DNA of 47,381 nt from Fulvivirga sp. GTDB taxonomy: Bacteria > Bacteroidota > Bacteroidia > Cytophagales > Cyclobacteriaceae. Below are positions 1-9,066 of the stretch, in pieces; the first letter of the stretch is position 1, and each line of letters begins with the position of its first letter. The translations under genes were made by a program, and so were the position numbers. Location: contig JANQLQ010000084.1 in the NCBI GenBank assembly GCA_028280565.1, positions 1 through 47,381 on the forward strand, in the 5' to 3' direction. Under the pieces are notes generated by a model, which worked only from the letters and a program-made list of their open reading frames with translations, did no database searches and had not been told where the DNA came from.

Positions 1-347
1 GTCCAGTTTTCATTTTCTTTTGCGCGCCCAAAAGAAAACGAAACAAAAGAAAAGGGCGCCAGCAACAAAGCCCATTTTCCCCTCGAAACGCGCTATCCAA
101 CCCCTATGGCCCGCTTACCCACATGCCTCAAATGTGCCGCGCTGTTCCTGGATGTCTCCCCTCCACACGCCATTTGAATTTTCAATGGTGCCCGAACCCA
201 AAGAAAAAGGCGCCAGCAACCAAGCCCATTTTTCCCTCAAAACGCGCTATCCAGCCCCTATAGGCCGCTTGCCCACAGGCTTTAAATGGGCCGCGCTGTG
301 CCTGGAGGTCCCCCCTCCACACGCCACTTGAATTTTCAAGGATGTCC
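1..347 (+). repeat. Dispersed repeat R1, copy A, with an internal tandem duplication
   Basis: The window opens inside a repeat that recurs at 39297-39486 and 46876-47136, with a tail fragment at 29371-29410. A perfect hairpin lies at 13-38: stem TTTTCTTTTG at 13-22, loop CGCGCC, stem CAAAAGAAAA at 29-38. The following unit of about 150 bp (about 46-193) is repeated in tandem at about 201-347 with scattered differences; both units carry GGCGCCAGCAAC, AACGCGCTATCCA and a tail like TTGAATTTTCAA. The second unit stops at the 3' end of the GH30 gene, whose stop codon sits at 347-349. The left boundary is outside the window. No coding function is supported. Confidence 0.8.
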
Positions 348-1771
348 TAGATGGGCATAACAAACGTATTAAAGCTCTGCCCGGCTAGTTCTACCTCGAA
401 TGTTTCATTACCAACGATGAACCTTTTCATCGTTTGAGCCTCGGGATTATAGTAAACAATGACGAGCTCATTGGCACTTTTAAAAGCCAGTGCATTGGGA
501 TCAGAACTGGCTACATTCATAGCGCCGGGCTGGATGTAATGGCTGAAGTGCTTCATTAAGTAAAACTCAGGGTTGTACGTTGCCTTCTTTGATTCGGTAT
601 CTACGGTGATCATGGAATTCTGTTTCCAGCCCCATTGGCTCTTCCCTGTTTCGTTAAGTATCATATTCCAGTACATGTAGGAGTTTACGCCATTGTTAAA
701 ATAATGCTTCATCAAGTCGAAGGTATAGACGGCCGCCTCCCAGTCGTTCGACCCGTCCCCGCATTCGGTTTCGGTCTGCATGAGCCTGTACGCCGGGTAT
801 TTTTTGTGGACATCGGGAATCGCCCCTTTGCCGGCCCATTGAAACCCTATACCCTTGATATATTGACGGGCTTTTTCATCCAGGACCGTGGTATCAATCC
901 TGCTGATTTGGGGTCGCTCGATGGTGCCTAACCAGAGCTCGGTGTCGGGGTGTTTTTTACTCAACTCCGGCCCGAGGTGATCCCCTATGAAGGTGGCCAG
1001 GTCTTTAGGCATCCACAAGCAGGAGGGAAAGACTTGGCAAGAGTTGGGCTCGTTCTGTACGTGCACCGCGTATAGATCGATCCCTTCTTCTTCGTAGGCG
1101 GAGAGAAACTTCGAGAAATACAGGGCATAGGCATCCAGGTATTCTTTCTCCATTTGAAACTGTGTTTCCAGCGGAAGGAAATCCTTTTCCTTTCCGCGCC
1201 CTTCTTCGGGCAGGTCATTGGCTTCCCCCGGTAAGCAGGCATAATGATCATTTCGCTTCATCCAAGCCGGCGGGCTCCAGGGTGAGCCCCAAACTTGTAA
1301 GTTGGGTTGGAGGGCCTGGGCGGCCTTAATGTAGGGGATCAACCGCTTTTTGTCGCGATCGATGGAGAAGTTTTCCATCTGGAAGTCCCCTTGCGTTTCA
1401 TTATGACTGTACCAATCGACAGCAAAATCGCTGGCGCCTATCGGCATCCGGCAAATGTTGAACCCGCATCCTTCCTGCCCGAATAAGGAAGCCATTACCT
1501 CTTCTCGTTCGGCCTTTTCTAAAATGCTGAGTGCCTCCCAACCCAATTCGTTAAAACACCCGCCAAAACCATCCACTTGTTGCCGCTCTTCCCCAGGGTA
1601 GATCGTGATGGCATTTTCGTCAATCGAACCTTTAGGCCCTACGGTCACCGATTGTGTTTCCCATTGTTGGCGAGCATCACTGGACGTCCACTCAATAGTG
1701 ATAGTTTGTTTTTGCTGGCATCCCCAAAAGACAATGGTGATGATCCATATAAACGTTGCGGTAACTTTCAT
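347..1771 (-). CDS. GH30-family glycoside hydrolase, predicted lipoprotein
   Basis: A 474-residue retaining glycoside hydrolase of the GH30 (glucosylceramidase-like) family. The N terminus is a lipoprotein signal with a hydrophobic stretch at residues 5-17 and the lipobox cysteine C18 in FWGC, so it is probably anchored in the periplasm or at the cell surface. GH30 hallmarks are VDGFGGCFNELG near 67-77, CRMPIGASDF near 108-116, WGSPWSPPAWMK near 161-172, the acid/base glutamate E241 in HVQNEPNSC, and the nucleophile, probably E334, in LMQTETECG. The C-terminal beta-sandwich runs to the end. GH30 members act on beta-1,6-glucan, beta-xylosides, beta-glucosylceramide and others; the sequence alone does not fix the substrate. 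It is the last gene of the minus-strand locus, 93 bp after the GH2 gene. Confidence 0.9.
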   Translation of the reverse strand: MKVTATFIWIITIVFWGCQQKQTITIEWTSSDARQQWETQSVTVGPKGSIDENAITIYPGEERQQVDGFGGCFNELGWEALSILEKAEREEVMASLFGQEGCGFNICRMPIGASDFAVDWYSHNETQGDFQMENFSIDRDKKRLIPYIKAAQALQPNLQVWGSPWSPPAWMKRNDHYACLPGEANDLPEEGRGKEKDFLPLETQFQMEKEYLDAYALYFSKFLSAYEEEGIDLYAVHVQNEPNSCQVFPSCLWMPKDLATFIGDHLGPELSKKHPDTELWLGTIERPQISRIDTTVLDEKARQYIKGIGFQWAGKGAIPDVHKKYPAYRLMQTETECGDGSNDWEAAVYTFDLMKHYFNNGVNSYMYWNMILNETGKSQWGWKQNSMITVDTESKKATYNPEFYLMKHFSHYIQPGAMNVASSDPNALAFKSANELVIVYYNPEAQTMKRFIVGNETFEVELAGQSFNTFVMPI

Positions 1772-1864
1772 AATAAATGCATGGTGTATAAAACTAATGA
1801 CAAATGGTAAGGGAAAAGCGGAGGGGAAAACTCTCTCATGGTATTATCGACTTTATTGGAATTT

Positions 1865-4054
1865 CTACATATTGAGTACTTGGCCCTGGTCATCTTCTTG
1901 TTTTTTAAGCTTTAAGGTGTAGGTTGAATTCCATACTTCATCGGCCGTGACCAGGTCCACTTTTAAAGCATCATCTCCCGGTTTTAGCCTATACTTTACT
2001 TGTGGGCCGACAGCATTTTGATACGCTTCAGTTTTCGCTATATGCCAGGTAATTACATGATGGCCATTCACCCAGGCTTCGATATCTCCCGGGGTAAGTG
2101 CTTTTGTGTGATGGTTAAAGAAAAACAAGTCAAAATAAAATAGCTCACCCACGTTCCATTCGTACTTGGGAAAGCGGGCACTTACCATTTGCGGGCGGCA
2201 GGCCATTTTAATGGCTTCCGTGGCCGGTTTACGAAAGCCGAAGTACTCGACAATGCTGTTGTTCGCGGCTGCCGGCCAGGGCTCTCCATAGCACCAGTTT
2301 AAAGCCATGGAGCAGTAGGGCCACTGCTGCCGGGCCATTTCATAGACAGCCCGGTAGCCGATGGCTTGTAACTCTTGCCCTTTTTGGACCAGTGCATCTA
2401 GCGTATCCATATCACCCATGAATTTCCTAATGATGGGTTCACAGAGCCAGGTATTGCCGATCCAGGCTTCAAAGGCGTGATGTGCCCGCCAAGACGCGGT
2501 GTTTTCTACCGGCACTTTGAGCTCTTTGGCTGGGATGATCTTTTGCAAGGTAGCCACGCTGGAAGGAGAGGGCATCCCAAATTCTGTATAAGCCGTGTTT
2601 TGTGAGCGATACATCAATTGAAATACGTCTTCGTTGGTTTCGCTGTCCCAAAACAAGTAGTGACCATGCCCCATACCAGCCACGGGAGAGGTAGGAATAA
2701 AAGGAACACCCGGGTCATGTTCCAGGCAGAGGGCATTTAAGAGACGTAAGGCAGCGGACTGGTCGGTCATGCCTGACCAATTGTTGAATAATTCATTGCC
2801 CCCGCACCACAGGACGGTAGAAGCATAATTTCTCAATCGCCGTATAATACTGGTAGCTTCTACTTCTAATGTTTTCAAATAACCGGGATCATCTTCATAA
2901 TTCACACAAGCGAGTGGAAATTCCTGCCAGGTCAGCATTCCATGGGCATCACACCATTCATGAAAGTAGTCTTTGTTTACGATGCCACCGCCCCACACCC
3001 GGAGGATATTGAAATGCATCTCTTTGGCGAGGATGAGTAGTGCTTCATACCGCTGGTCCGTGATCTTACCCGGGAAAATTTCGGGGTTGACCCAGTTGGT
3101 GCCTTTGGCAAAAAGTCTTTGACCATTGATCTCGAGGGTAATGGGAGGGTAGCTTCTTGATTTTGGGAACCGGCTTGGCTCATCCCATGCTCCTTCATTC
3201 ATGATCAGTTTGGCCTTTCTGAATCCCCACTTCCATTCGTACTGGTCAATAACGGCATTGTCAGCACCCCGAAGCTCAAGTTTACAATCGTAGCGAAAAG
3301 GCTCACCTAATTCATAGGGCCACCACAACTTACCTGGCGAGAATTTAGTTTGGATCACCCAATCTTTCGATACGTTGAAGGTCTCCCGGAAAACTTGATC
3401 GCCTCCCTCGGAAATACTGAATACCACCGATCCTTCTTCAATTCCCACGGATCCTTCGATCCTGATATCAGCCTCGCATGGATCATCTTCCAGTTGGTAC
3501 CTATAGTGGATGCCGGGTTTGAAACCTTTGGACTTGTTGGTCTTTAAGCAAATGTCTTCCCAAATGCCCAGGGAGACTAGCCGTGGATGCCAGTCCCAGC
3601 CATAGCTTACTGCCGGCTTCACGCTTTTACTGGCCTGGTCTCTGCTGGGTGTCTCCATTGATTTAGGTACAGGATCGATAATGATCAATAGCTCATTCGT
3701 TTCTTTCAGCTCATCGCCCAGCTCAATCTCGAACCTCGAAAACATGCCTTCGTGATTGAAAACCTCCCGGCCATTGAGCTGGATCCGGTAGGAATAGTCA
3801 ATGCCCCCGATGAAGAGATATAGCGATTCATCCAAGGCCACCTGGGGTTTCCGAAAGGTGGCACGGTAGTACCAGTACACATCTTCCATCCATTCGAATT
3901 GCCGGACATGATCGCTGAAATACCAATCCTGTCTTTCTAAAGTAGGGAGCAGGTCTTCTTGTACCGCACCGGGCACCGAAGCCATGTGCCAGTCTGTGGG
4001 GAGTTCATTTCCGTTCTTAGCAAAACCGACCTCCCAGCCTAGTTTTTGTTGCAT
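1865..4054 (-). CDS. GH2 beta-mannosidase-like enzyme, no signal peptide
   Basis: A 729-residue GH2 enzyme of the beta-mannosidase type. Order: jelly-roll sugar-binding domain (about 1-170, with ASVPGAVQEDLL and YGWDWHPRL), immunoglobulin-like domain (about 180-280), TIM barrel (about 300-600) with FAKGTNWVNPEIF and LRVWGGGIV, and a C-terminal beta domain. The acid/base E421 is in WCGGNELFNNW and the nucleophile is probably E491 in TEFGMPS. It would release terminal beta-mannose from oligosaccharides, though GH2 specificity drifts. The ATG follows the HTCS stop codon after 2 bp, which implies translational coupling and fixes the start. The protein begins directly in the catalytic fold with no export signal and is somewhat shorter than usual family members, so a cytoplasmic location is likely. 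Confidence 0.88.
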   Translation of the reverse strand: MQQKLGWEVGFAKNGNELPTDWHMASVPGAVQEDLLPTLERQDWYFSDHVRQFEWMEDVYWYYRATFRKPQVALDESLYLFIGGIDYSYRIQLNGREVFNHEGMFSRFEIELGDELKETNELLIIIDPVPKSMETPSRDQASKSVKPAVSYGWDWHPRLVSLGIWEDICLKTNKSKGFKPGIHYRYQLEDDPCEADIRIEGSVGIEEGSVVFSISEGGDQVFRETFNVSKDWVIQTKFSPGKLWWPYELGEPFRYDCKLELRGADNAVIDQYEWKWGFRKAKLIMNEGAWDEPSRFPKSRSYPPITLEINGQRLFAKGTNWVNPEIFPGKITDQRYEALLILAKEMHFNILRVWGGGIVNKDYFHEWCDAHGMLTWQEFPLACVNYEDDPGYLKTLEVEATSIIRRLRNYASTVLWCGGNELFNNWSGMTDQSAALRLLNALCLEHDPGVPFIPTSPVAGMGHGHYLFWDSETNEDVFQLMYRSQNTAYTEFGMPSPSSVATLQKIIPAKELKVPVENTASWRAHHAFEAWIGNTWLCEPIIRKFMGDMDTLDALVQKGQELQAIGYRAVYEMARQQWPYCSMALNWCYGEPWPAAANNSIVEYFGFRKPATEAIKMACRPQMVSARFPKYEWNVGELFYFDLFFFNHHTKALTPGDIEAWVNGHHVITWHIAKTEAYQNAVGPQVKYRLKPGDDALKVDLVTADEVWNSTYTLKLKKQEDDQGQVLNM

Positions 4055-4056
4055 AA

Positions 4057-7000
4057 TTATTCTGCTACACTCACTTTATTCGTGAATTCCTTAACATAAG
4101 CCTTAGGGCCCATTCCATATTCATTTTTAAAGCATTTCGCAAAATATTTCGGATCATTGAACCCGACAGCGTAAGCAGTTTGTGAAATTGAAAGTCGTTC
4201 GGTCACCAGCAATTTAGCTCCATGTTTGAGCCTGCATGTGCGGATAAAGTCATTCATAGATATGTCTAGCAGTCCTTTCATTTTAGTGTATAGCCAAGTT
4301 CTTGAGACCCCCAGTTCGGTGCAGAAAAAGTCAATGTCAAGATCAGGGTTTTCCATTTGCTCTTCAATGATACGTTTTACGCTGGACAGGAACTTTTGGT
4401 CCTGTGGATTGATGTCTTCGTTGGTTTCCTGTATGCCAGTCCATACATTTTCCCTATACTGGTCGATCAGTTTTAACCGGGCCGAAAGAATATTTTGTAC
4501 ACGGAGTAAAAGCCGGTCTAGGTCAAATGGCTTGACGATATAATCGATTGCTCCGGCCTCGAGCCCCTTCTTTTGGTCACTCAGAGCGTCTTTGGCGGTG
4601 ATCAGGATGACAGGGATGTGGCTCGTTAAGGAGTCGCTTTTCAAAGCCTGGCAGAGATCGATCCCGTTCATTTCAGGCATCATAATATCCGATATCACCA
4701 AGTGAGGCTGCTCTTTTTTCGCAACTTCCAATGCTTCTTTACCATTGGACGCGGTGAGCACATGGTAAGCTTCTATGAGCTTATCCTTCATAAACTCCCG
4801 GAGGTCTTCGTTATCTTCCACGACCAAGACTTTCGTTTTAAGCATACTTTCGGCTTTTTCTACCCGGGCCACTTGTTCTAAATTGGTCGTTTCGATCAAA
4901 GAGTCACCTGTTTTAACAAAGGGATTTGCTGCGGGAACTTCCGGCTGGATATTGAGATCTTTTATGGGCATGTAGAAAGAGAATGTTGTACCGCTCGAGG
5001 TAGAGTAATCCTTTTCATAGGTACTTTTTGCATTAATCTTTCCACCTACCAGCGTGGTCAACTGGTGTACTAGGGCAAGCCCGATGCCCGCTCCTGATTC
5101 CTGGTGTTCAACCGGGAGTGAGCCGCGATAAAATCGATCAAAAATATGCTTAAGGTCCTCTTCCGGGATGCCGCGGCCGTTATCAGCTACGGTAATGTGA
5201 ACGCCATCATTAGAATAGACCACTTCAAATTTAACCTTCCCTTCATTTTGGGTGTATTTTATAGCATTGTTTAAGAGGTTATAGCTGATCTTGTTCAATA
5301 TATCTTGGTCGTAAATGCCGTGAACGGTTTGGCCCGGCATATCCACGACGAGGTGGATGCTCTTTTGGATCGCCAGGTGCCTGAAAGACTCGCTAATATT
5401 TTGAAGCTGATGGCTCAGGCAGTTTGGTTTCAGGTTTAATTTTACCGCTCCACCATCGATCTTAGATAGCTCCATGATCTGTTCTACCAGGTTAAGCATG
5501 AGCTTGGCGTTCCGGTTGATGATGTTGATAAGCTTGAGATCTTCGGGGGATTGTTTGCCATCTTTTACCAGTTCCTGGATGGGGCCTTGGATCAGGCTGA
5601 GCGGGGTTCGGAACTCATGAGAAATATTCGTGTAGAAATCTGTTTTTATTTTATCTACCTGTACGAGCTGTTCCGATTGCATTTTTATACGCTCATATGC
5701 GCTAGCATTATCCATCGCGATGGAAACATAAGAGGCTAGGTTCTGCAAGATGGTTTCATCCTTCGGATGATAGGCATCGGCCGAGTAGGTGAGTGCGACC
5801 ATCAAACCTTTCAGCTTCCCCCTGGCCCCCTTTAGCGGCAGGTAGATCCCCGATTGCGGGGCATCCTGCTGGAAATATTTATCACTGGGCTGGGTTAGTA
5901 AATCCCGGGCGATCTGCGGCAAGTTATTGCTTACCACGGGTTTCCCATTTTTGGCCACGTACACGGACAAGCGATCTACAGCATCCATCGATATGGTATC
6001 GTGGGTAAAGTTTTCCGAAGCCGATTGCACCCCCCAGATCTCAAGCGTATTAGTATCGTTGTTGATCTTACCTACCATCAACTCATTGATATTCATCAGC
6101 TCACTGATGATGCGGAATATTTGAACAAAAACGTCCCTGATCTCAACGGAAGCAGTGATCTTTTGCCCCATTTCGCTCAATAACCTCAGGTTGCGTTGTT
6201 GCTGTTCTAGTTCGTATTGATTTTTCTGTAACTCTCGATTTTGACGGAGCACCTGTTGGCGCTGTTCTTCCAGTTGATTATTTACAATAAGCAGTTCTTC
6301 CGTCCTGTTTTCTACGGTTTGTGCTAGTATTTTACGCTGCAGGGTGAGTCTTCTTATATTAAGTGAGAAAATGAGGCCTATACCGATCACCAATAGGCTT
6401 GTTGCCACGATTTTAAACCACAAGGTCTTCCACCAGGGGGGTAATACATGGACCGAGAGTACCTTTATTTGGTTAGACCAAACTCCATCTAAATTACTGG
6501 CTTGTACCTCGAATAGATACTCCCCGGTGGGCAGCCAAGCATAGGTGGCGGCGTGTTCCCCGGGCATGCAGTAATTCCAATGTTCGTCTAAGCCGGCCAG
6601 CCGGTAGCGATACCGGTTTTTAGCAGGGATCCTATGATTTAGGGTAGAAAAAGTAATGGTAAAATTATTCAATTGGTAAGGCAATTCGATCTTATCCGTA
6701 AAGTGTATCGCCTGGTCCAGTATTTGTGAAGACTTGATGACCGTTCCTGCATTTACCGTTTGCTGGTTGACGGATAAGGACGTAAAAAATACGGAAGGTT
6801 CTTGAGGGTCGATTTTTATGCTATCCGGGTGAAACCGGGTGATGCCATCAGCTCCCCCGAAGTAAATAGTGCCGTCAGCAGCTTTTGCATGCGCACCTTC
6901 GTTAAATTCATTTCCTTGCAGGCCATCTTCCTTCAAGAAATTCACAAATGTGCTATCGTCCACGTTAAACTTGCTGATCCCCATGTTGGTACTCAGCCAT

Positions 7001-9009
7001 AGGTTAGTACGTTCATCTTCTTCTAAGGCATGAATAATATTAGAAGGCAAGCCATCTGTTTCGTAAAACTTTTGGATATCCCCGGTTTTCAGGTCCAGTG
7101 CATTGAGCCCATACCGCGTCCCGATCCACATGGTACCGTCTTTGGATTGATGAAAAGCCCTTATTTCATTGTGAGATAAACTTTTTCGATCCGAAGGAAT
7201 GTGCTTGATGCTTTCGACGGTTTGATTTTTGGGATGATAAATGATCACGCCCCTGTTGTTTGTGCCGATCCAGATTCTTTGCTTGGTATCTTCGTATAGG
7301 GCAAGTATAGGGGTGTCTCGAAGCTTTAACCCGCTCAATTGATCGTCCAGGTTATGGAAGATCTGCTCTCCTTTTTTTTGATAGATCACCCCTCCTGACA
7401 TGGTGGCAAAGTACGTGGTATGATCGGAACTAACGATTATGTCTCTTAAAGACCATCCTGCAAAAGCAGTCTTTTGTTTAGGGTCATGGGTAAGGTAGTG
7501 CTTGAAACGGCCTGTTTTTAAGTTGTATTTTGAAAGCTTACCCTCAAAGTAACCCACCCAGGCTTCATCTGTACCCGGTATTCGGGCAAAAGCGCCGGGT
7601 ACTTCCCAGTTTAATTGGCCAGGGCGGGTTCCATTGTAAAACTTCCGCTGGATGTTCATCTGCTCATCAAATTGAATGAGGGCGGTCTTGGACCCTACGA
7701 GTGGTTGTTCATTTTCATCTATATAAATAGCATAAACTTCGTCCTCCTCCGGCGATTTAGCCTTGAAGGTCGATTCCGTATAGGTCTCAAATTGCTTGTT
7801 GAAGATCGTGCTCCTGATCAAGCCCCCTTTGCCAGTGCCTGCCCAGAGTACCCCAGATCCGTCTACATAGAGATGATTGATAATGTTAGATGAAAACCCA
7901 TGGTTTCCATACCCATTTTGGTTGAATTCTGCCAGGGTCTCCCTGGTCGGATCGAACCGGAAAAGGCCATGCTCGGTAGAGACTCCTCCTGCCCAAATAT
8001 TCCCGCATTCATCTTCAGTGATGCTTAGAATAACGTAATCTGAATTCCCCGGAACGATGTTGTAAGCTGTTTTACCGTCTTTGCTGATACGGTAAAGTCC
8101 ATTTTCCGTACCCGCCCATACCTCTTCATTAGAAGCGATAAAAAGCTGGTAGACATTCCGGTTTTTGGCACTGTAGTCTAAATGAGGCTGGTTTAATATT
8201 TCATCCACCTTAATGATGTTCTGAGATTCATTGAGCATACATCTCATTACTCCCGACCTTCTACCCCCCAGCCATAGTACGTCTTTTTGTTTAATGATGT
8301 ACCTTATAAAATTATCGGAAAGAACATCTTCCATGGTATAGTGCCGGGTAGCAAGCGTACGTGTATTTAGTTGTACCAAGCCCTTATCTGTACCTACCCA
8401 TAATAAGTCATGCGTTGGATCCGGATAAAGGGTGGTGATACGCGAACTGGTAAGCCCGGATTCTATCTCTAGCCCTTCATAGAACCGGTCTGCCTTGAAC
8501 GTTTTCGGATCCACCCGGTTTAAACCGTTCTGGGTGGCTATCCATAAAAATCCATCATTGGTTTGTACTACGGAATGCTTAGATCCCACTACCTCATTGT
8601 TAGGTGGCATATCGCTGGATACTGAATTTGGATCGGTAGAATCATGCAGTAATGTATAAAACCGCTCTTTTTTAGGATCATAAATACTGATGCCACCGCT
8701 ATTAAATCGACTCCAGATGCGACCTTGATGGTCTGCAAAAAGATCAATCACCCAGGAATCGTGAATGGCAAATGAGTCTTGGGCATTGGGGCGGTAGGTT
8801 TCAAACTGGTAACCATCGTACCGGGTGAGGCCATCATGTGTGCCGAACCACATATAGCCCAAGTCATCTTGCACCATGGTGGTGATGATACTATGGGGCA
8901 GACCTTCGTCCCTGCCTAATGTCTTAAACTTAACAATCTGACCGAAAACCGGTGAGCCGCATACTATCAAACCGGCAAGCAAGTAATTATGAAAGCGTTT
9001 TAAAAGCAT
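4057..9009 (-). CDS. Hybrid two-component system (HTCS) sensor-regulator with GAF-like insert
   Basis: A 1650-residue one-protein phosphorelay of the kind that senses oligosaccharides and switches on Bacteroidota polysaccharide loci. Domains: signal peptide 1-23; about 14-15 Reg_prop blades (W-x-G-T-x-x-G-L patterns, about 35-735) forming two periplasmic propellers; Y_Y_Y domain about 775-855; membrane helix about 863-883; charged Q/E-rich coiled coil about 886-945; GAF-like domain about 950-1105; HisKA with phosphorylated H1131 in SHEFRTP; HATPase with N-box LLNNAIKYT and G-boxes DNGRGIP and GAGIGLAL; receiver domain about 1392-1508 with D1441 and K1493; AraC-type helix-turn-helix about 1545-1645. 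The GAF and coiled-coil insertion, about 220 residues, is absent from the textbook HTCS layout. It sits in the middle of the enzyme genes, 57 bp after one beta-helix gene and 2 bp before the GH2 gene, and likely controls this locus. Confidence 0.95.
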   Translation of the reverse strand: MLLKRFHNYLLAGLIVCGSPVFGQIVKFKTLGRDEGLPHSIITTMVQDDLGYMWFGTHDGLTRYDGYQFETYRPNAQDSFAIHDSWVIDLFADHQGRIWSRFNSGGISIYDPKKERFYTLLHDSTDPNSVSSDMPPNNEVVGSKHSVVQTNDGFLWIATQNGLNRVDPKTFKADRFYEGLEIESGLTSSRITTLYPDPTHDLLWVGTDKGLVQLNTRTLATRHYTMEDVLSDNFIRYIIKQKDVLWLGGRRSGVMRCMLNESQNIIKVDEILNQPHLDYSAKNRNVYQLFIASNEEVWAGTENGLYRISKDGKTAYNIVPGNSDYVILSITEDECGNIWAGGVSTEHGLFRFDPTRETLAEFNQNGYGNHGFSSNIINHLYVDGSGVLWAGTGKGGLIRSTIFNKQFETYTESTFKAKSPEEDEVYAIYIDENEQPLVGSKTALIQFDEQMNIQRKFYNGTRPGQLNWEVPGAFARIPGTDEAWVGYFEGKLSKYNLKTGRFKHYLTHDPKQKTAFAGWSLRDIIVSSDHTTYFATMSGGVIYQKKGEQIFHNLDDQLSGLKLRDTPILALYEDTKQRIWIGTNNRGVIIYHPKNQTVESIKHIPSDRKSLSHNEIRAFHQSKDGTMWIGTRYGLNALDLKTGDIQKFYETDGLPSNIIHALEEDERTNLWLSTNMGISKFNVDDSTFVNFLKEDGLQGNEFNEGAHAKAADGTIYFGGADGITRFHPDSIKIDPQEPSVFFTSLSVNQQTVNAGTVIKSSQILDQAIHFTDKIELPYQLNNFTITFSTLNHRIPAKNRYRYRLAGLDEHWNYCMPGEHAATYAWLPTGEYLFEVQASNLDGVWSNQIKVLSVHVLPPWWKTLWFKIVATSLLVIGIGLIFSLNIRRLTLQRKILAQTVENRTEELLIVNNQLEEQRQQVLRQNRELQKNQYELEQQQRNLRLLSEMGQKITASVEIRDVFVQIFRIISELMNINELMVGKINNDTNTLEIWGVQSASENFTHDTISMDAVDRLSVYVAKNGKPVVSNNLPQIARDLLTQPSDKYFQQDAPQSGIYLPLKGARGKLKGLMVALTYSADAYHPKDETILQNLASYVSIAMDNASAYERIKMQSEQLVQVDKIKTDFYTNISHEFRTPLSLIQGPIQELVKDGKQSPEDLKLINIINRNAKLMLNLVEQIMELSKIDGGAVKLNLKPNCLSHQLQNISESFRHLAIQKSIHLVVDMPGQTVHGIYDQDILNKISYNLLNNAIKYTQNEGKVKFEVVYSNDGVHITVADNGRGIPEEDLKHIFDRFYRGSLPVEHQESGAGIGLALVHQLTTLVGGKINAKSTYEKDYSTSSGTTFSFYMPIKDLNIQPEVPAANPFVKTGDSLIETTNLEQVARVEKAESMLKTKVLVVEDNEDLREFMKDKLIEAYHVLTASNGKEALEVAKKEQPHLVISDIMMPEMNGIDLCQALKSDSLTSHIPVILITAKDALSDQKKGLEAGAIDYIVKPFDLDRLLLRVQNILSARLKLIDQYRENVWTGIQETNEDINPQDQKFLSSVKRIIEEQMENPDLDIDFFCTELGVSRTWLYTKMKGLLDISMNDFIRTCRLKHGAKLLVTERLSISQTAYAVGFNDPKYFAKCFKNEYGMGPKAYVKEFTNKVSVAE

Positions 9010-9066
9010 ACCCTTATCCCCTCAGTGAAACAATGTATTTTAAGATATTAAAAGTCTTTATCAATC

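Noticed and set aside
20-331. 103-codon plus-strand frame at the window start
   Set aside because: It is a translation of the tandem R1 repeat; similar peptides in the other R1 copies break and shift frame.
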